A stretch of 64,000 nt of DNA. Origin: Utricularia gibba. Lineage: Eukaryota > Streptophyta > Magnoliopsida > Lamiales > Lentibulariaceae. The translations under genes and the position numbers were made by a program. Positions 45,401 to 56,539 of this stretch are shown here, piece after piece. The stretch lies in NCBI GenBank assembly GCA_002189035.1, contig NEEC01000014.1, forward strand, positions 1,924,501 to 1,988,500, in the 5' to 3' direction. Within the stretch, counting starts at the first letter, position 1; the number at the start of each line of letters is the position of its first letter. The notes under the pieces were generated by a model, which was not told where the DNA came from, ran no database searches, and saw only the letters and a list, made by a program, of their open reading frames with translations.

Positions 45401-47388
45401 CTTCTTTCGCACTTCTGCAGTCTCCTTGATCTTCATCACTGAAGAACAAAAAGAGAGAAACTTTGGCTATGACAGCATTGAATTTGGTTTCACCATGCTG
45501 CTGCTCTGCACCATAAATGAGTAGAGAGGACTAGAGTTTGCATACCACATATCTTAAGTAGACAAGGACACAAAACAATTACGAATACAAATTTATATAA
45601 TACGAAGTAAAAACTGGAAAAATGAATACAGAAACATACAGGAAAAAGACATACCTGAGGGTACATTAATAGATCCAGTGGCAAGATTGGATGCAACAGT
45701 TATTGCGCTAAACACAGAACACGTCCAGTTCCACATAATGCTATTTGCTAATGCTGATTGTGAACTCCTAAGCCCATCAAAGCACTCAAAAAATTGGTCC
45801 ACACTGCCACAAGAACATTAAGCAAGATGAAATTATGCAAATGCATTTCAATTGACAATAAAAGAAGGCTGAATTAACAAATATAAGATTACAAGTTAAA
45901 AAACGAAAGGTCATAGTTTCATGACTGTGATCTTAAAAACAAATGATCCCGGTGACAGCAGTTTCCAGGAGATATACAGTACAACATACATATAAAAAGA
46001 CACCAACCTTGCCATAAAGTCTGGTTCTTCTTCAATTCTATCTTCCTCGATTTTATTCACCCAATCAGATATAAGGCGCGATTCAGATAAAAGAAGACTA
46101 AATGATTCTTTTGGCATAATGTTTGAGTTGGCAAGGCCCTCATTGCTCATAAGACCCTTGTTAGAAAGATGCATGCAAGAGAGAGAAGTGGTAGAATTAT
46201 GCAATGGTACAGCATAAGCTTGGTCTTTGCTCTTGTCACCCACACACATGTTCCTGATGAAGATAAAAGATCTTAACGTGCTAGGTTTGATACATAATTG
46301 AATAGGGTCAATTTGAAGATCAGCGTCAACTTTGTTTATGTCTAATGAGCCATCTTTCCAAGGCAAACTCAACTTGATGCTCCCAGAAAACCCCCCTTTT
46401 TCTCCTGAAATAACACTAGTCATGTTACCAAAAGAACAGTATCTTCGAAATAAGTTTTCATCTGGAGTTCCAGTGGATGAATCATGAGAAGAAAGATCTT
46501 CAGGGCCGTCTAGAAGAACCAACTCGAGAACAGCTCCCTGAAAGCTCATAAAGTTTGTAAGCTGAGCTAAACCAAGGACATTAGGCACTATGTTAAGGCC
46601 ACGGGATGAAGCAGAATCGGAAATCTGTGTTCCACATTCCACTTCACTGACTCGCAGCACCAACATTCTGTCATGCCCTTTTTTATTTCCACCCTCAAGA
46701 ATTGGATCAAATGCCACGATTAGTCTCCTGATTTTGACATGAAAACTGGTTAATAGCCATTTCACTAATCTAGCAATTGTTTTAACACCCTCATGAACTT
46801 CAACTGAAGTATTTGCGACATGGCTACTGAAAGCTCCTGAGCCTGGTTTCTCGACTTCATGACTATTTACAGTCTCAGTAATGTTGCTGCACGGGCATGT
46901 TTCGACTCCTTGAGAGTGAACTGTTGATCTCCTAGGAGCAAGAACAACCTCAATATCATCTATGTCAATTCGGCAACCTCCCTCCTTCCAAGGCATGGTT
47001 ACCTTGAGCGACCCAATGGTGCCCTCTTTCACCATAACTGCCGCTGTTCCAAACTGAAAAGTAGCTTAAGTTAGTAGAGTGAATGCAGACTAAAGCCATC
47101 GGAAACAGAAGTGTTGGACATCATATGCTCATAAAAAAATCAGAAAAAAGGGGGCGCGGCGTGGAACTCCCAGTAGCAGCTTACCTTCTCGTTTATGCAA
47201 TCAACATTCAACGCAACGTCAGAAAGCTGAATTATTCCAGCTCCCAGTTGAACATCAAGCTGATTAAGATCAATATCACCCAATATAAACTTGCCCAGCT
47301 TCTTCTTCAACAGAAAATGACAAAGTCGCTTCATCGCCCACCGAGAGAACATCTTCTCGGCGGACCTGGAGATGTTCCAGGAAAACAT
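39474..47388 (-). CDS. ATG2: Autophagy-related protein 2
   Basis: Thirteen exons on the minus strand: 47388-47185, 47053-46008, 45803-45655, 45505-45330, 45227-42147, 42058-41946, 41464-41257, 41154-41041, 40924-40817, 40733-40601, 40170-39968, 39832-39636, 39549-39474; 1935 residues, near the 1892 of Arabidopsis ATG2. ATG2 is a rod-like lipid-transfer protein that bridges the ER and the growing phagophore, working with ATG18 and ATG9. The N-terminus is the Chorein_N module ([35 protein letters not shown]). The last exons carry the ATG_C part ([48 protein letters not shown]). One intron, from 41256 down to 41155, would start with GA instead of GT; see findings. Every other junction is GT-AG and in phase. 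Divergent from PreP1 across 453 bases, as in Arabidopsis (At3g19190/At3g19170). Confidence 0.93.
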
Positions 47389-47841
47389 CTCGTCACAGAA
47401 CCGTTTTCACCCTGGGGAACTAGGGCTTATGAATCTCGTAAGGCTCCATCCAAGAGAAAACAGGGGAAAGGAAACAATATTTCACGGATTCGATTTCCAG
47501 GAGCTGTTGTAACTTGTTAACAGCGTAGTCTCCCAGGAGTCCTCGGAATTCGGATTTCCCCGGAGCCGTGGTTTGGATTGGACACGAAAGCAATGATTCG
47601 CATACGAATAATTAAACCAGTGTTATTAGGTTATTGCATGCATAATTACGTAATTAACTGTTAATTGGGCTTGCTGTCCTATTTTCAGAAAAAGCCCATA
47701 AAGCCACGTCACAGAAGAAGCCCAGCCACCACATAAAATCAGTCTGATCCGAATATAAGCCACAACTTAGTGAGATCATTAACGTTCACGTTTCCCCTCC
47801 TCCAAGTCCCAGCTTCCTCCGCCGTTGGACTTGGAGTTGCA
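47389..47841. promoter_or_regulatory. Bidirectional promoter between ATG2 and PreP1
   Basis: Site II elements TGGGCT or AGCCCA lie at 47666-47671, 47693-47698 and 47719-47724, with a CACGTC core at 47705-47710. Site II elements are a hallmark of nuclear genes for mitochondrial proteins, consistent with PreP1. Confidence 0.6.
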
Positions 47842-50800
47842 ATGGAGAGAGCGGTGTTTCTTCGCTCACTCGACGCCACCAGATTGTTCTCCCGCTCGGC
47901 TCGCGGCGTCGCTCGCCTGCAGAAGGGGAGTCGTTTGGTTCGTGGTTTTCGCCGGAGCTTGATCCACCGTCGGCATTTCGGTGTCTTATCATCACTTGCG
48001 CATCCCAGCCTTGGCGCGAGAAGTCATAATCATGATTTTTCTGTGACCGCGACCTCTGCACTCCAGTCTTCTCCTGGTAAATTGAGTTCTCGAGCTTTTC
48101 GAACGGAGTTTGTGAAGATCCTGAAATATTGTTGTGAATTATCCAGAGGTTACAGGAGCAGAGGATGAGGTGGCGAACCAGCTCGGATTTGAGAAAGTGT
48201 CGGAAGAGTTTATTGAGGACTACAAGTCTAGAGCGGTTTTGTATAAGCACAAGAAAACTGGCGCGGAGATTATGTCAGTTTCAAATGATGATGAGAATAA
48301 AGTCTTTGGCATTGTTTTTCGGACGCCTCCGTAAGCATTTAAATGCTCCATATATCCAATGAATTCAGTTTCCCTATTGGCAATAAGCTATTCTTTCAAG
48401 TAATATATGCACCTATGGAATAAAACTGAGTGGATTACTTGTCTGAGTCATTTTTATGTTTCTTTTACAGAACATTCTTCTATTTGAACGTGCAAGGAGT
48501 CATATAAAGTTTCTCGTTTTTCGTTCAGGAAAGACTCAACTGGTATTCCTCACATTTTGGAGCATAGTGTCTTATGTGGATCAAGAAAGTATCCTCTGAA
48601 GGAGCCGTTCGTTGAATTGCTGAAGGGGAGCTTGCACACATTTTTGAATGCCTTCACGTATCCTGACCGAACTTGTTACCCAGTTGCCTCAACAAATGCA
48701 AAGGTCAGTAGTTCAGACGGATTAAAGACATATAAGTTCTTTAGTATGATCTTTTGATCGTCATCACCTTTTACATATGCAGGATTTCTACAACTTGGTG
48801 GATGTATACTTAGATGCTGTGTTTTTTCCTAAATGTGTGGAAGACATAAAAACATTTCAACAAGAAGGATGGCATTATGAGTTAAATGATGCCTCCGAGG
48901 ACATAACGTACAAAGGTTGGTATTGCCCTCATAGTCTATGACTTCTGCAGCATCTATCCTATGAAAATCTGTTAGAAGTTTTTGCAGATTCGTCACCCTT
49001 TTGTAAGTTCTTCATCTCTAACTAATTAGCTTGTGCTGATTTCACAAGGTGTGGTTTTCAATGAGATGAAAGGCGTCTATTCCCAGCCTGATAGTATATT
49101 GGGCCGGGCTTCTCAGCAGGTAATCGCCATTTTAAGATAGTTTTGTTTTAATTGAGCGTCTGGCTTTGTAAATTATAATTTCAATAAATTCCATGTATCT
49201 CTTTCTTTGAATTTAAATGTTGTAGATTTGTGACTGGAATTGATAATGTTGATTTTAATCATTATATCTTACCTTGGCAGGCAATTTTCCCTGATAATAC
49301 ATATGGTGTAGACAGTGGTGGTGATCCACAAGTTATACCAAAATTGACTTTTGAGGAATTCAAGGTTATCCCGAAACCGTTACGATCAACTTTTTTTCCA
49401 ATGTGAACTGGCACCCCTAGTTATCAGTATTCTTTTTTCGTTTTTCTACATTAACAGGATTTCCATCGCAAATATTATAATCCTAGCAATGCCAGAATTT
49501 GGTTTTATGGAGATGATGACCCAGTTGAATGCCTCCGAATTTTAAGCGGTCTGTATTTCTTACAGTAGTCACAGTTCTTACATATTTTCTTCATCTAAGG
49601 TTTTAATCAATCCTTTGTGCCTATGATATTCAACTGTAATTTCAAGAATTCAAAAACACAAGGAAGTTATTATGATCATAACATTGGCTTTTCACTACTT
49701 TGTTTGATGACCCTTAAATTGGATTTAACTACAAACTACATATATTTTTTATTGAGTTGCCTTTTGCATTACTTTTGAGTTCTCCTATGATCCATGAAAG
49801 GATGTTTTTGGTGCAGAATATCTAAATATGTTTGAATCCAATTCAAACTCCGAGGAGTCAAGAGTACGCCCACAGAAATTGTTTGCTGAACCAGTTAGAA
49901 TTGTTGAGAAATATCCTGCTTCTGAGGGGACTGACTTGAAAAAGAAGCACATGGTTTGTCTAAATTGGCTTCTATCCGAAGCACCTCTAGACTTGGAAAA
50001 TGAACTAGCCCTAGAATTCTTGGATCATTTAATGATGGGAACTCCTGCTTCTCCTCTGAGGAAGATTCTGTTGGAGAGTGGTCTGGGAGAGGCCATTGTT
50101 GGTGGGGAGTTGAAAACGACCTTCTTCAGCCTCAGTTTAGCATTGGATTAAAAGGTGTCTCGGAAGATGATGTTAAAAAAGTAGAAGAATTAATCATAAA
50201 CACTCTGAAGACTCTAGAAGAGGAGGGCTTTACTTCAGAAGCTGTAGAAGCATCAATGAATACAATCGAGTTCTCACTAAGAGAAAATAATACGGGGTCA
50301 TTTCCTCGTGGATTAGCCCTGATGCTTCGATCCATTGTACGCTTCATTGATTTGATTCTTCATTTTTTCTCACAATTTTTACCCTAAAAAACTTGTATTT
50401 CCTTTTTCCCCTTGCAGGGAAAGTGGATCTATGATATGGATCCATTTACGCCATTAAAATATCAAGAACCGTTGAAGGCTTTGAAATCAAGAATAGCAGA
50501 AGAGGGCTCCAAAGCTGTCTTTGGTCCATTGATCGAAAATTTTATTTTGAAAAATCAGCATCTTGTAATCATTGAAATGCAGGTTATATTTCTTATCTGT
50601 TGATGTTTGTTTATGTACTCTTACTGGCCTATTTAAGCTAATCGGTACCATCTTCAGCCTGATCCAGAAAAGGCTGCTCGTGATGAGAAAGAAGAGAAGA
50701 CTACCTTGGAGAAGATAAAGGCTAGCATGACCCAGGAGGATCTTGCCGAATTGGCTCGTGCTACTCAGGAATTGAAGTTGAAGCAAGAGACGCCAGACCC

Positions 50801-53068
50801 ACCGGAGGCTTTAAAGTGTGTGCCATGCCTTTCTTTGGATGATATTCCTAAAAAGCCAATAACAGTGCCCACTGAGGTGTTTATCCTTTTTTTTCTTTGT
50901 AATTTTCCGTTCTTCGTTTTTCCGAACTTTTTTCATGCGCAGGTTACTTCGATCAATGGTGTTGATGTTTTGCAACATGATCTATTCACCAATGATGTTG
51001 TTTATGCGGAGGTTGTATTTAATATGAGTGGCTTGCAGCAAGATCTTCTTCCGCTAGTCCCATTGTTCTGGTATGCTCATGACTGCTAATTATTGTCAGA
51101 TTCCTAATTTAATTCTCCATATCCATACGGTCCATCACACTAGTACAAACTATTAGGTTATATTTTTGTGTGTTTGGAGTTTTGTGAGATTCTTCTGATC
51201 TTGCTCTATGGGGATTCCCTTGTCTTCAGCTTTCTTTATACTTTTACAAAAGATTCTGTTATATGCATGGACATATTGACAGCCAGTCCCTTCTTGAGAT
51301 GGGCACAAAGGACATGGACTTTGTACAACTAAATCAGTTAATTGGTAGAAAAACTGGAGGGATATCAGTATACCCTTTAACTTCATCAGTACGTGGTAAG
51401 GAAGAACCTTGCACACGAATTATTGCCCGAGGAAAAGCTACATCAGAACGAGTTGAAGATCTGTTCCATCTGGTAGGTTACCACAGATTTATGATAATCT
51501 ATCAGTTTCCATTGTGACTTCACATGTTTAGAGCAGTGTGTTGATACAATTATTTTTTAGGTTTTCTTGATGATCTGCATGTAATGAATTTGTGATATTG
51601 TAAACCAGGTTAATTGCGTTCTTCAGGATGTTCAACTAACAGACCAAAAGCGTTTCAAGCAGTTTGCTTCGCAAAGCAAAGCCAGAATGGAGGTCGATCC
51701 TTCTAGTTGGGGAATCTGAATCGATTTTGCTTTTGAAGTACATGAGGCTAATATCTTATTTTTTTCAGAACCGTTTAAGAGGCAGTGGCCATGGCGTTGC
51801 AGCTGCAAGGTTGGATGCAAAACTCAATGCTGCTGGTTGGATATCGGAACAAATGGGTGGTGTCAGGTTCATTTTCTCAATTTATTTCTACCTCTTTACA
51901 TTTAATTTTTCAGTCTGAGACCTACAAGCATACATTGCACCTGCCCCCATAACCAAGTTGGTAATCACAACGGCTGCTGTTTATGTTGAGGTTGCAGTTA
52001 CCTGGAATTTTTGCGTGACCTTGAAAAGAAAATTGATGATGACTGGTCAGCAGTATCATCTTCCCTTGAAGAGATCCGCCGAACACTGATTTCGAAAAAT
52101 GGATGCCTCTTGAATCTTACTGCTGATGAGAAAACTCTTAGAAAGTCGGAGAGGTATATCAGCAAATTCATTGATTCCCTTCCTGTTACATCCACCGTTG
52201 GATCGAATGATTGGAGTTCTCGGATCCCCCAACAAATGAAGCCCTCGTTGTTCCTACTCAGGTTAATAAATTGACACTCCCACACTGGCTTTCGCACTTC
52301 GGAGTTAGAAGATTCTGAGTTTTTGGATCATGTGAACGTCGTTTTGCAGGTGAATTATGTGGGAAAAGCAGCCAACATATTCGAGACAGGCTACCAACTC
52401 AAAGGCAGTGCTCATGTCATTACCAAATACCTGAACAATACTTGGCTGTGGGACCGGGTGCGAGTCAGCGGTGGAGCATATGGTGGATTTTGTGACTTCG
52501 ACTCTCACTCAGGTACCGCAAGCCATCGACGCGGTTGCAATGCTCGTAGATTGAATCATCATAACATAACCATGTTCTTCCTTGTCCAGGTGTTTTCTCC
52601 TACTTATCTTACAGAGACCCCAATTTGCTGGGCACCCTTGATGTCTACGATGGAACCAGTAACTTCTTAAGAGAGCTTGAAATGGATAACGATGCCCTCA
52701 CAAAGGCCATCATCGGCACAATAGGAGATGTTGATGCTTATCAGCTCCCCGACGCCAAGGGATACAGCAGGTACGGGTTCACACGCCCTCCTTATCGAAG
52801 ATCGGTTTCTTCCACTCTTGTCATTCTAACGATGACCACCGATTCCCTGCTTCAGTTTACAGAGATACTTGTTAGGGATCACTGAGGAGGATCGGCAGAT
52901 CAGAAGAGAAGAGATCCTGTCCACAAGGTTGGCTGATTTCAAGGAATTCGCAGACTTCATCGAGGCCGTGAAAGACAAAGGCATTGTGGTGGTCGTTGCG
53001 TCCCCAACGACGTCGATGCTGCCAACCTCCTACGGCCCAACTTCTTCCATGTGAACAAGGCGCTTTGA
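47842..53068 (+). CDS. PREP1: Presequence protease (PreP1), mitochondrial and chloroplast; three apparent frameshifts
   Basis: Eighteen exons: 47842-48076, 48147-48330, 48529-48703, 48783-48915, 49049-49119, 49281-49364, 49458-49548, 49817-50336, 50418-50582, 50658-50876, 50943-51070, 51283-51472, 51609-51692, 51769-51866, 51998-52261, 52350-52512, 52590-52770, 52856-53068. With three bases restored it gives 1066 residues (Arabidopsis PreP1, 1080). PreP is an M16C pitrilysin-type zinc protease that degrades cleaved targeting peptides and other unstructured peptides in the organelle. The zinc motif HILEH is in exon 3, with the distal Glu near EGWHYELND. Frame breaks: G run 50104-50107 (four, needs five), C run 52226-52230 (five, needs six), C run 53002-53005 (four, needs five). 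In each case the next residues resume the family sequence. The start ATG at 47842 precedes an Arg/Ser-rich transit peptide. Confidence 0.93.
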
Positions 53069-53816
53069 AATATGCAAAGTTTACTAGAATGCAGAGGAAG
53101 TTGGTCCTGTTGATAGCCTGAAACAGGCAGATTCTGGGATCAACTTCTGCACATCCATTTTCGCCGGATCACTGCCGGCATGAACATCAAAGGATAAAGA
53201 CTCCAACCCACCTCAATTAAATGATCCTGCCCTTGCGTAGAATAGTATTTATTACTTGGGAGCAACTCGTCCTACATAATCAACTACAGAGATTGATGGA
53301 GAGTAACATCAACGACCCCACATTTCAATCAATCCCTGTGTTGCACTTATGCTTGCCCTCTTGCATTTCTTTTCCCCATATAATTAGAGATTCTGGGCAT
53401 CATATGTGAAAAAGCGGACTAATTATAGTGTTCATTTTTTACTTGTCTGAAACACAAGGGAGAGATAAGGAGATTTGTGAATAACCCGTTATTTGAAGTC
53501 ATGCCGCCTTTTTGGACAACACTTACTAATGGAAGAGGTAGTGTTGTTACACAGATGTCGGATCATTAAACGTCCCATGAAGCGACAGCTGTTGTCTTGA
53601 CTCGGCGTACATGATGATTGGGGAGTTGATCGGTGAGGACTGACGTTGACGCATCCAATTAATAATTGTAATTTTATAATTGCGGTATTATTATTATTAT
53701 TATTGTTATATCAAATACCAGTTAATTTTATTATACAGCAAGTAAGGCGGGTGTACACATTATTGAATCCCAAGTGGTGCGTGCAAGGGGGCCGGATGGA
53801 CATTCGAAAAGAGAGG
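53069..53816. other. Intergenic: PreP1 and CXE1 3' flanks
   Basis: Convergent 3' ends. A (ATT)n microsatellite (tta/att units) lies at about 53689-53707. No gene seen. Confidence 0.5.
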
Positions 53817-54754
53817 TCACTCGCCATGGATGAAAGCTGCCACTTTCTGGAGGAAGCTCTTGCTGTTCTGGTTATCAGGGAAGAGGACACTGTACACATG
53901 CTGCTCTCCTTCGGCGTCGATCAGCTCAACGTCTCCTCCCCAACCGCTCTTCACCAATGCTTCTTTGTAGATCAGAACTCTCTCCCTCAAGAAATCATGC
54001 TCGCCCGTGAAGATTAGCGCCCTCTTGGGCGTCAATTTGCGCAAGTTTTCATCTTTTACAGGATTGATCCTGGGATCATCAAGTCCAGTTGCTCCATTCC
54101 AGACATGGATCCACAGTTTGTCGGTGAAGTCTTTGGTGTAGAGCGGGTGATCCTTCTCGTTCCCCAGGTAGCCTTCGCCACCGAAGAATGGGCAGTTCAG
54201 GATAGCGCCGACCACGGTGATGGATTCCAGGGGTTCGGTCGCAGCACGGAGGGAGACGTAGTGGGCGATGTTGCCTCCGGCGCTGTCTCCGGAGATGAAC
54301 ACGCGGGTCGGGTCCGCGAATTCGGAGATCCATTCCTCGCCGCCGGACCCCGACGCGATCCATTTGAGGGCTAGCCATGAATCCTCGTAGGCAGCGGGGA
54401 GTGGGTGCTCGGGGGCTAATCTGTACTCCACGGAAACCGACACGACGTTGGCCGCAGCGGTGGTGGCTTTCAGATGGGCATCGTAGAGCGCGCCGAAGGC
54501 CGACTCGATGGCAAAACCGCCGCCGTGGTAAAAGACGAGAAGCGGCAGTTTCTTAGACGGAAGCGCGTCACGTGGAAGGTAAAGACGGGCTGATACGGGG
54601 ATCTCGGGATCGATCACCGCATCCTTTGTACGGACTCCGGTGAGTGGGTCCTCGGACGGAGGGACTCTCGGGAGAATATCAGCCTCTCCACTCGGCCGTC
54701 TTTGTATTGCCGGAATGCCGGAGCGAAATCATGGAGGATATCTTCAGTGGCCAT
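53817..54754 (-). CDS. Class I carboxylesterase (CXE), copy 1; apparent frameshift near the N-terminus
   Basis: Intronless, about 312 residues with one base restored. An alpha/beta-hydrolase of the plant CXE/HSL family: it hydrolyses short-chain esters or related substrates (the true substrate is unknown) and is related to GID1. Oxyanion motif HGGGF is intact; the nucleophile elbow is GDSAGGN (Ser); the catalytic Asp lies in the EHDFL segment and His in GEQHVYSV. The family signature RLAPEHPLPAAYED is present. Near residue 30 the reading frame fails: the G run at 54670-54672 (CCC on the coding strand) has three where four are needed to continue SPRVPPSEDP. The neighbouring copy has the intact sequence there, so deletion is evident. 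Lies in tandem with CXE2 (same strand, 432 bases apart), about 80% alike by eye. Confidence 0.85.
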
Positions 54755-55186
54755 CCCCGCCTTTTCCAGTGAACAATTCACTAGTCTCCCGCTACTGCGG
54801 AGACAAATCAATTTATAAGGAGGAAAGCGTTCACCACTGCTCCTTCTCGGTGGTAGGCGCCGCCGGCGACATACAACTCCTACCAGAGGACGCGTGCCCA
54901 ATCACACATCGTATTTTTCAAACATACGTCATGCATTACTCAATTTGTGTGTCTGTGTTCTCACCAAACAACCAGTCAGAGGACGCGTGCCCAATTATTA
55001 CCCGCTACTGTTCCACAGAGACCACCCTTGTCAAAGCCACTAACATATTTAAAACAATATTACATTGAATTCTATTAAGGGTTTGGTTCTTACGTTGATA
55101 GGAAAAAAGAGAAAGACTTATCACTTGTTTTATTGAACGAAGGATAGCAGAAGAGGACCCCCGGGGAAAGGAAAAGGGACCCCGAG
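54755..55186. other. Spacer between the two CXE copies
   Basis: CXE1 5' flank and CXE2 3' flank. A direct repeat near 54889 and 54980 (gaggacgcgtgcccaat) suggests a small local duplication. No other feature. Confidence 0.45.
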
Positions 55187-56133
55187 TCAGTGATCATTGA
55201 TGAAAGCTGCCACTTTCTTGAGGAAGCTCTTGCTGTTCTCGCTATAAGGGAAGAGGACACTGTACACATGGTGCTCTCCTTCACTGTCGATCAGCTCAAC
55301 TTCTCCTTCCCACCCGCATTTCGTCAGACCTTCCTTGTAGACCAGAGCTCTCCGCCGGAAGAAATCATGCTCACCAGTGAAGATCAACACCTTTTTGTGC
55401 TGCAATTTGTGCAAGTTTTCATCTTTCAGGGGGTTGATCCTGGGATCATCAAGCCCTGTTGCTCCGTTCCAAACGAAGCGCCACATTCTGTCAATATACT
55501 CTTTTCTTTGAATGGGGTGATCTTCCTCGCTCTCCAGGCATTCTTCGCCGCCGAAGAATGGGCAATTAAGGATGGCACCGACCAAGGTGATGGAACCCGG
55601 GGGTTCAATCGAGGCGCGGAGGGAGACGTAGTGGGCGAGATTGCCTCCGGCGCTATCTCCAGCGATGAAAACGCGGTTCAGATCCGCGAATTCGGAGATC
55701 CACTCTTCGCCGCCGGATCCCGACGCGATCCATTTGAGGGCTAGCCATGAATCCTCGTAGGCGGCTGGGAGTGGGTGCTCGGGGCTAATCTGTACTCCAC
55801 GGAAACTGCCACGACGTTGGCCTCCGCCGTGGTGGCTTTGACATGGGCGTCGTAGCGTGCTCCGAAGGCTGATTCGATGGCGAAAGCGCCTCCGTGGTAG
55901 AAGACGAGAAGCGGCAGTTTCTTTGACGGAATCGCGTCACGTGGAAGGTATATACGAGCGGATACCGGGATCTCGGGATCGATTACGACGTCCTTTGAAC
56001 GAACTCCGGTGACTGGGTCCTCTGACGGAGGGACTTTTGGGGCGTCTATGAGCCTTTCCACTCGGCCATCTTTGTATTGCCGGCATATCGGAGAAAGATC
56101 ATGCAGGACTTCCGTGGATTCTTCAGTCGCCAT
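55187..56133 (-). CDS. Class I carboxylesterase (CXE), copy 2; apparent frameshift, altered oxyanion motif
   Basis: Intronless, about 315 residues with one base restored. Tandem copy of the preceding esterase. GDSAGGN and the Asp/His triad positions are present. Unlike copy 1, the HGGG oxyanion motif reads HGGA (residues at about 83-86), a Gly to Ala change at the last position. The frame breaks in the LAPEHPLPAA signature: the G run at 55781-55784 (four) should be five, as it is in copy 1 at the same place. A real pseudogene cannot be excluded for this copy because it is a tandem duplicate, but eight comparable one-base losses occur elsewhere in the window. Confidence 0.83.
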
Positions 56134-56539
56134 CACGGCGTATTCCGGCAGCAGTTTACTTGTCAATCGCTGCTGCGCAGAAAACCAATTTATAGGGGGG
56201 CGTCTGATGCTATCAGTGGGTTGGTGGCAGCCGCCGGCGTGGCTTCCAACTCTCACCAAACAAGTAACGATAGGGTTCGTTTTATAATTAATTTAGATAC
56301 GACTGAAATTTTCCAAAGTTTATGGACTAAAATGTAACATTGTAATTATTGAAGATTTGCTAAAGAGCCCCTCCCGCAGACTCCACAAGGACGAAGACCG
56401 AAATAAAAAATGTGGAGGCACTTAACCTGAAATTAGCGCTGAAATTTCAAACCTGGAAACGACGGCGTTCGGCGACAGAGACGGTAGGGTTTTCCAATCG
56501 GAGACGATAGCTCTGCGGTAAGTGGATTTGGGGGAGACG
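56134..56539. other. Divergent intergenic: CXE2 5' flank and ALP1-like 5' flank
   Basis: Shared promoter region; no clear motif recognised apart from an AT-rich segment near 56278-56350. Confidence 0.45.

Noticed and set aside
53603-53644. C-box-like ATGATGA with CTGA
   Set aside because: Spacing of about 30 bases is too short for a C/D snoRNA and there is no terminal stem.
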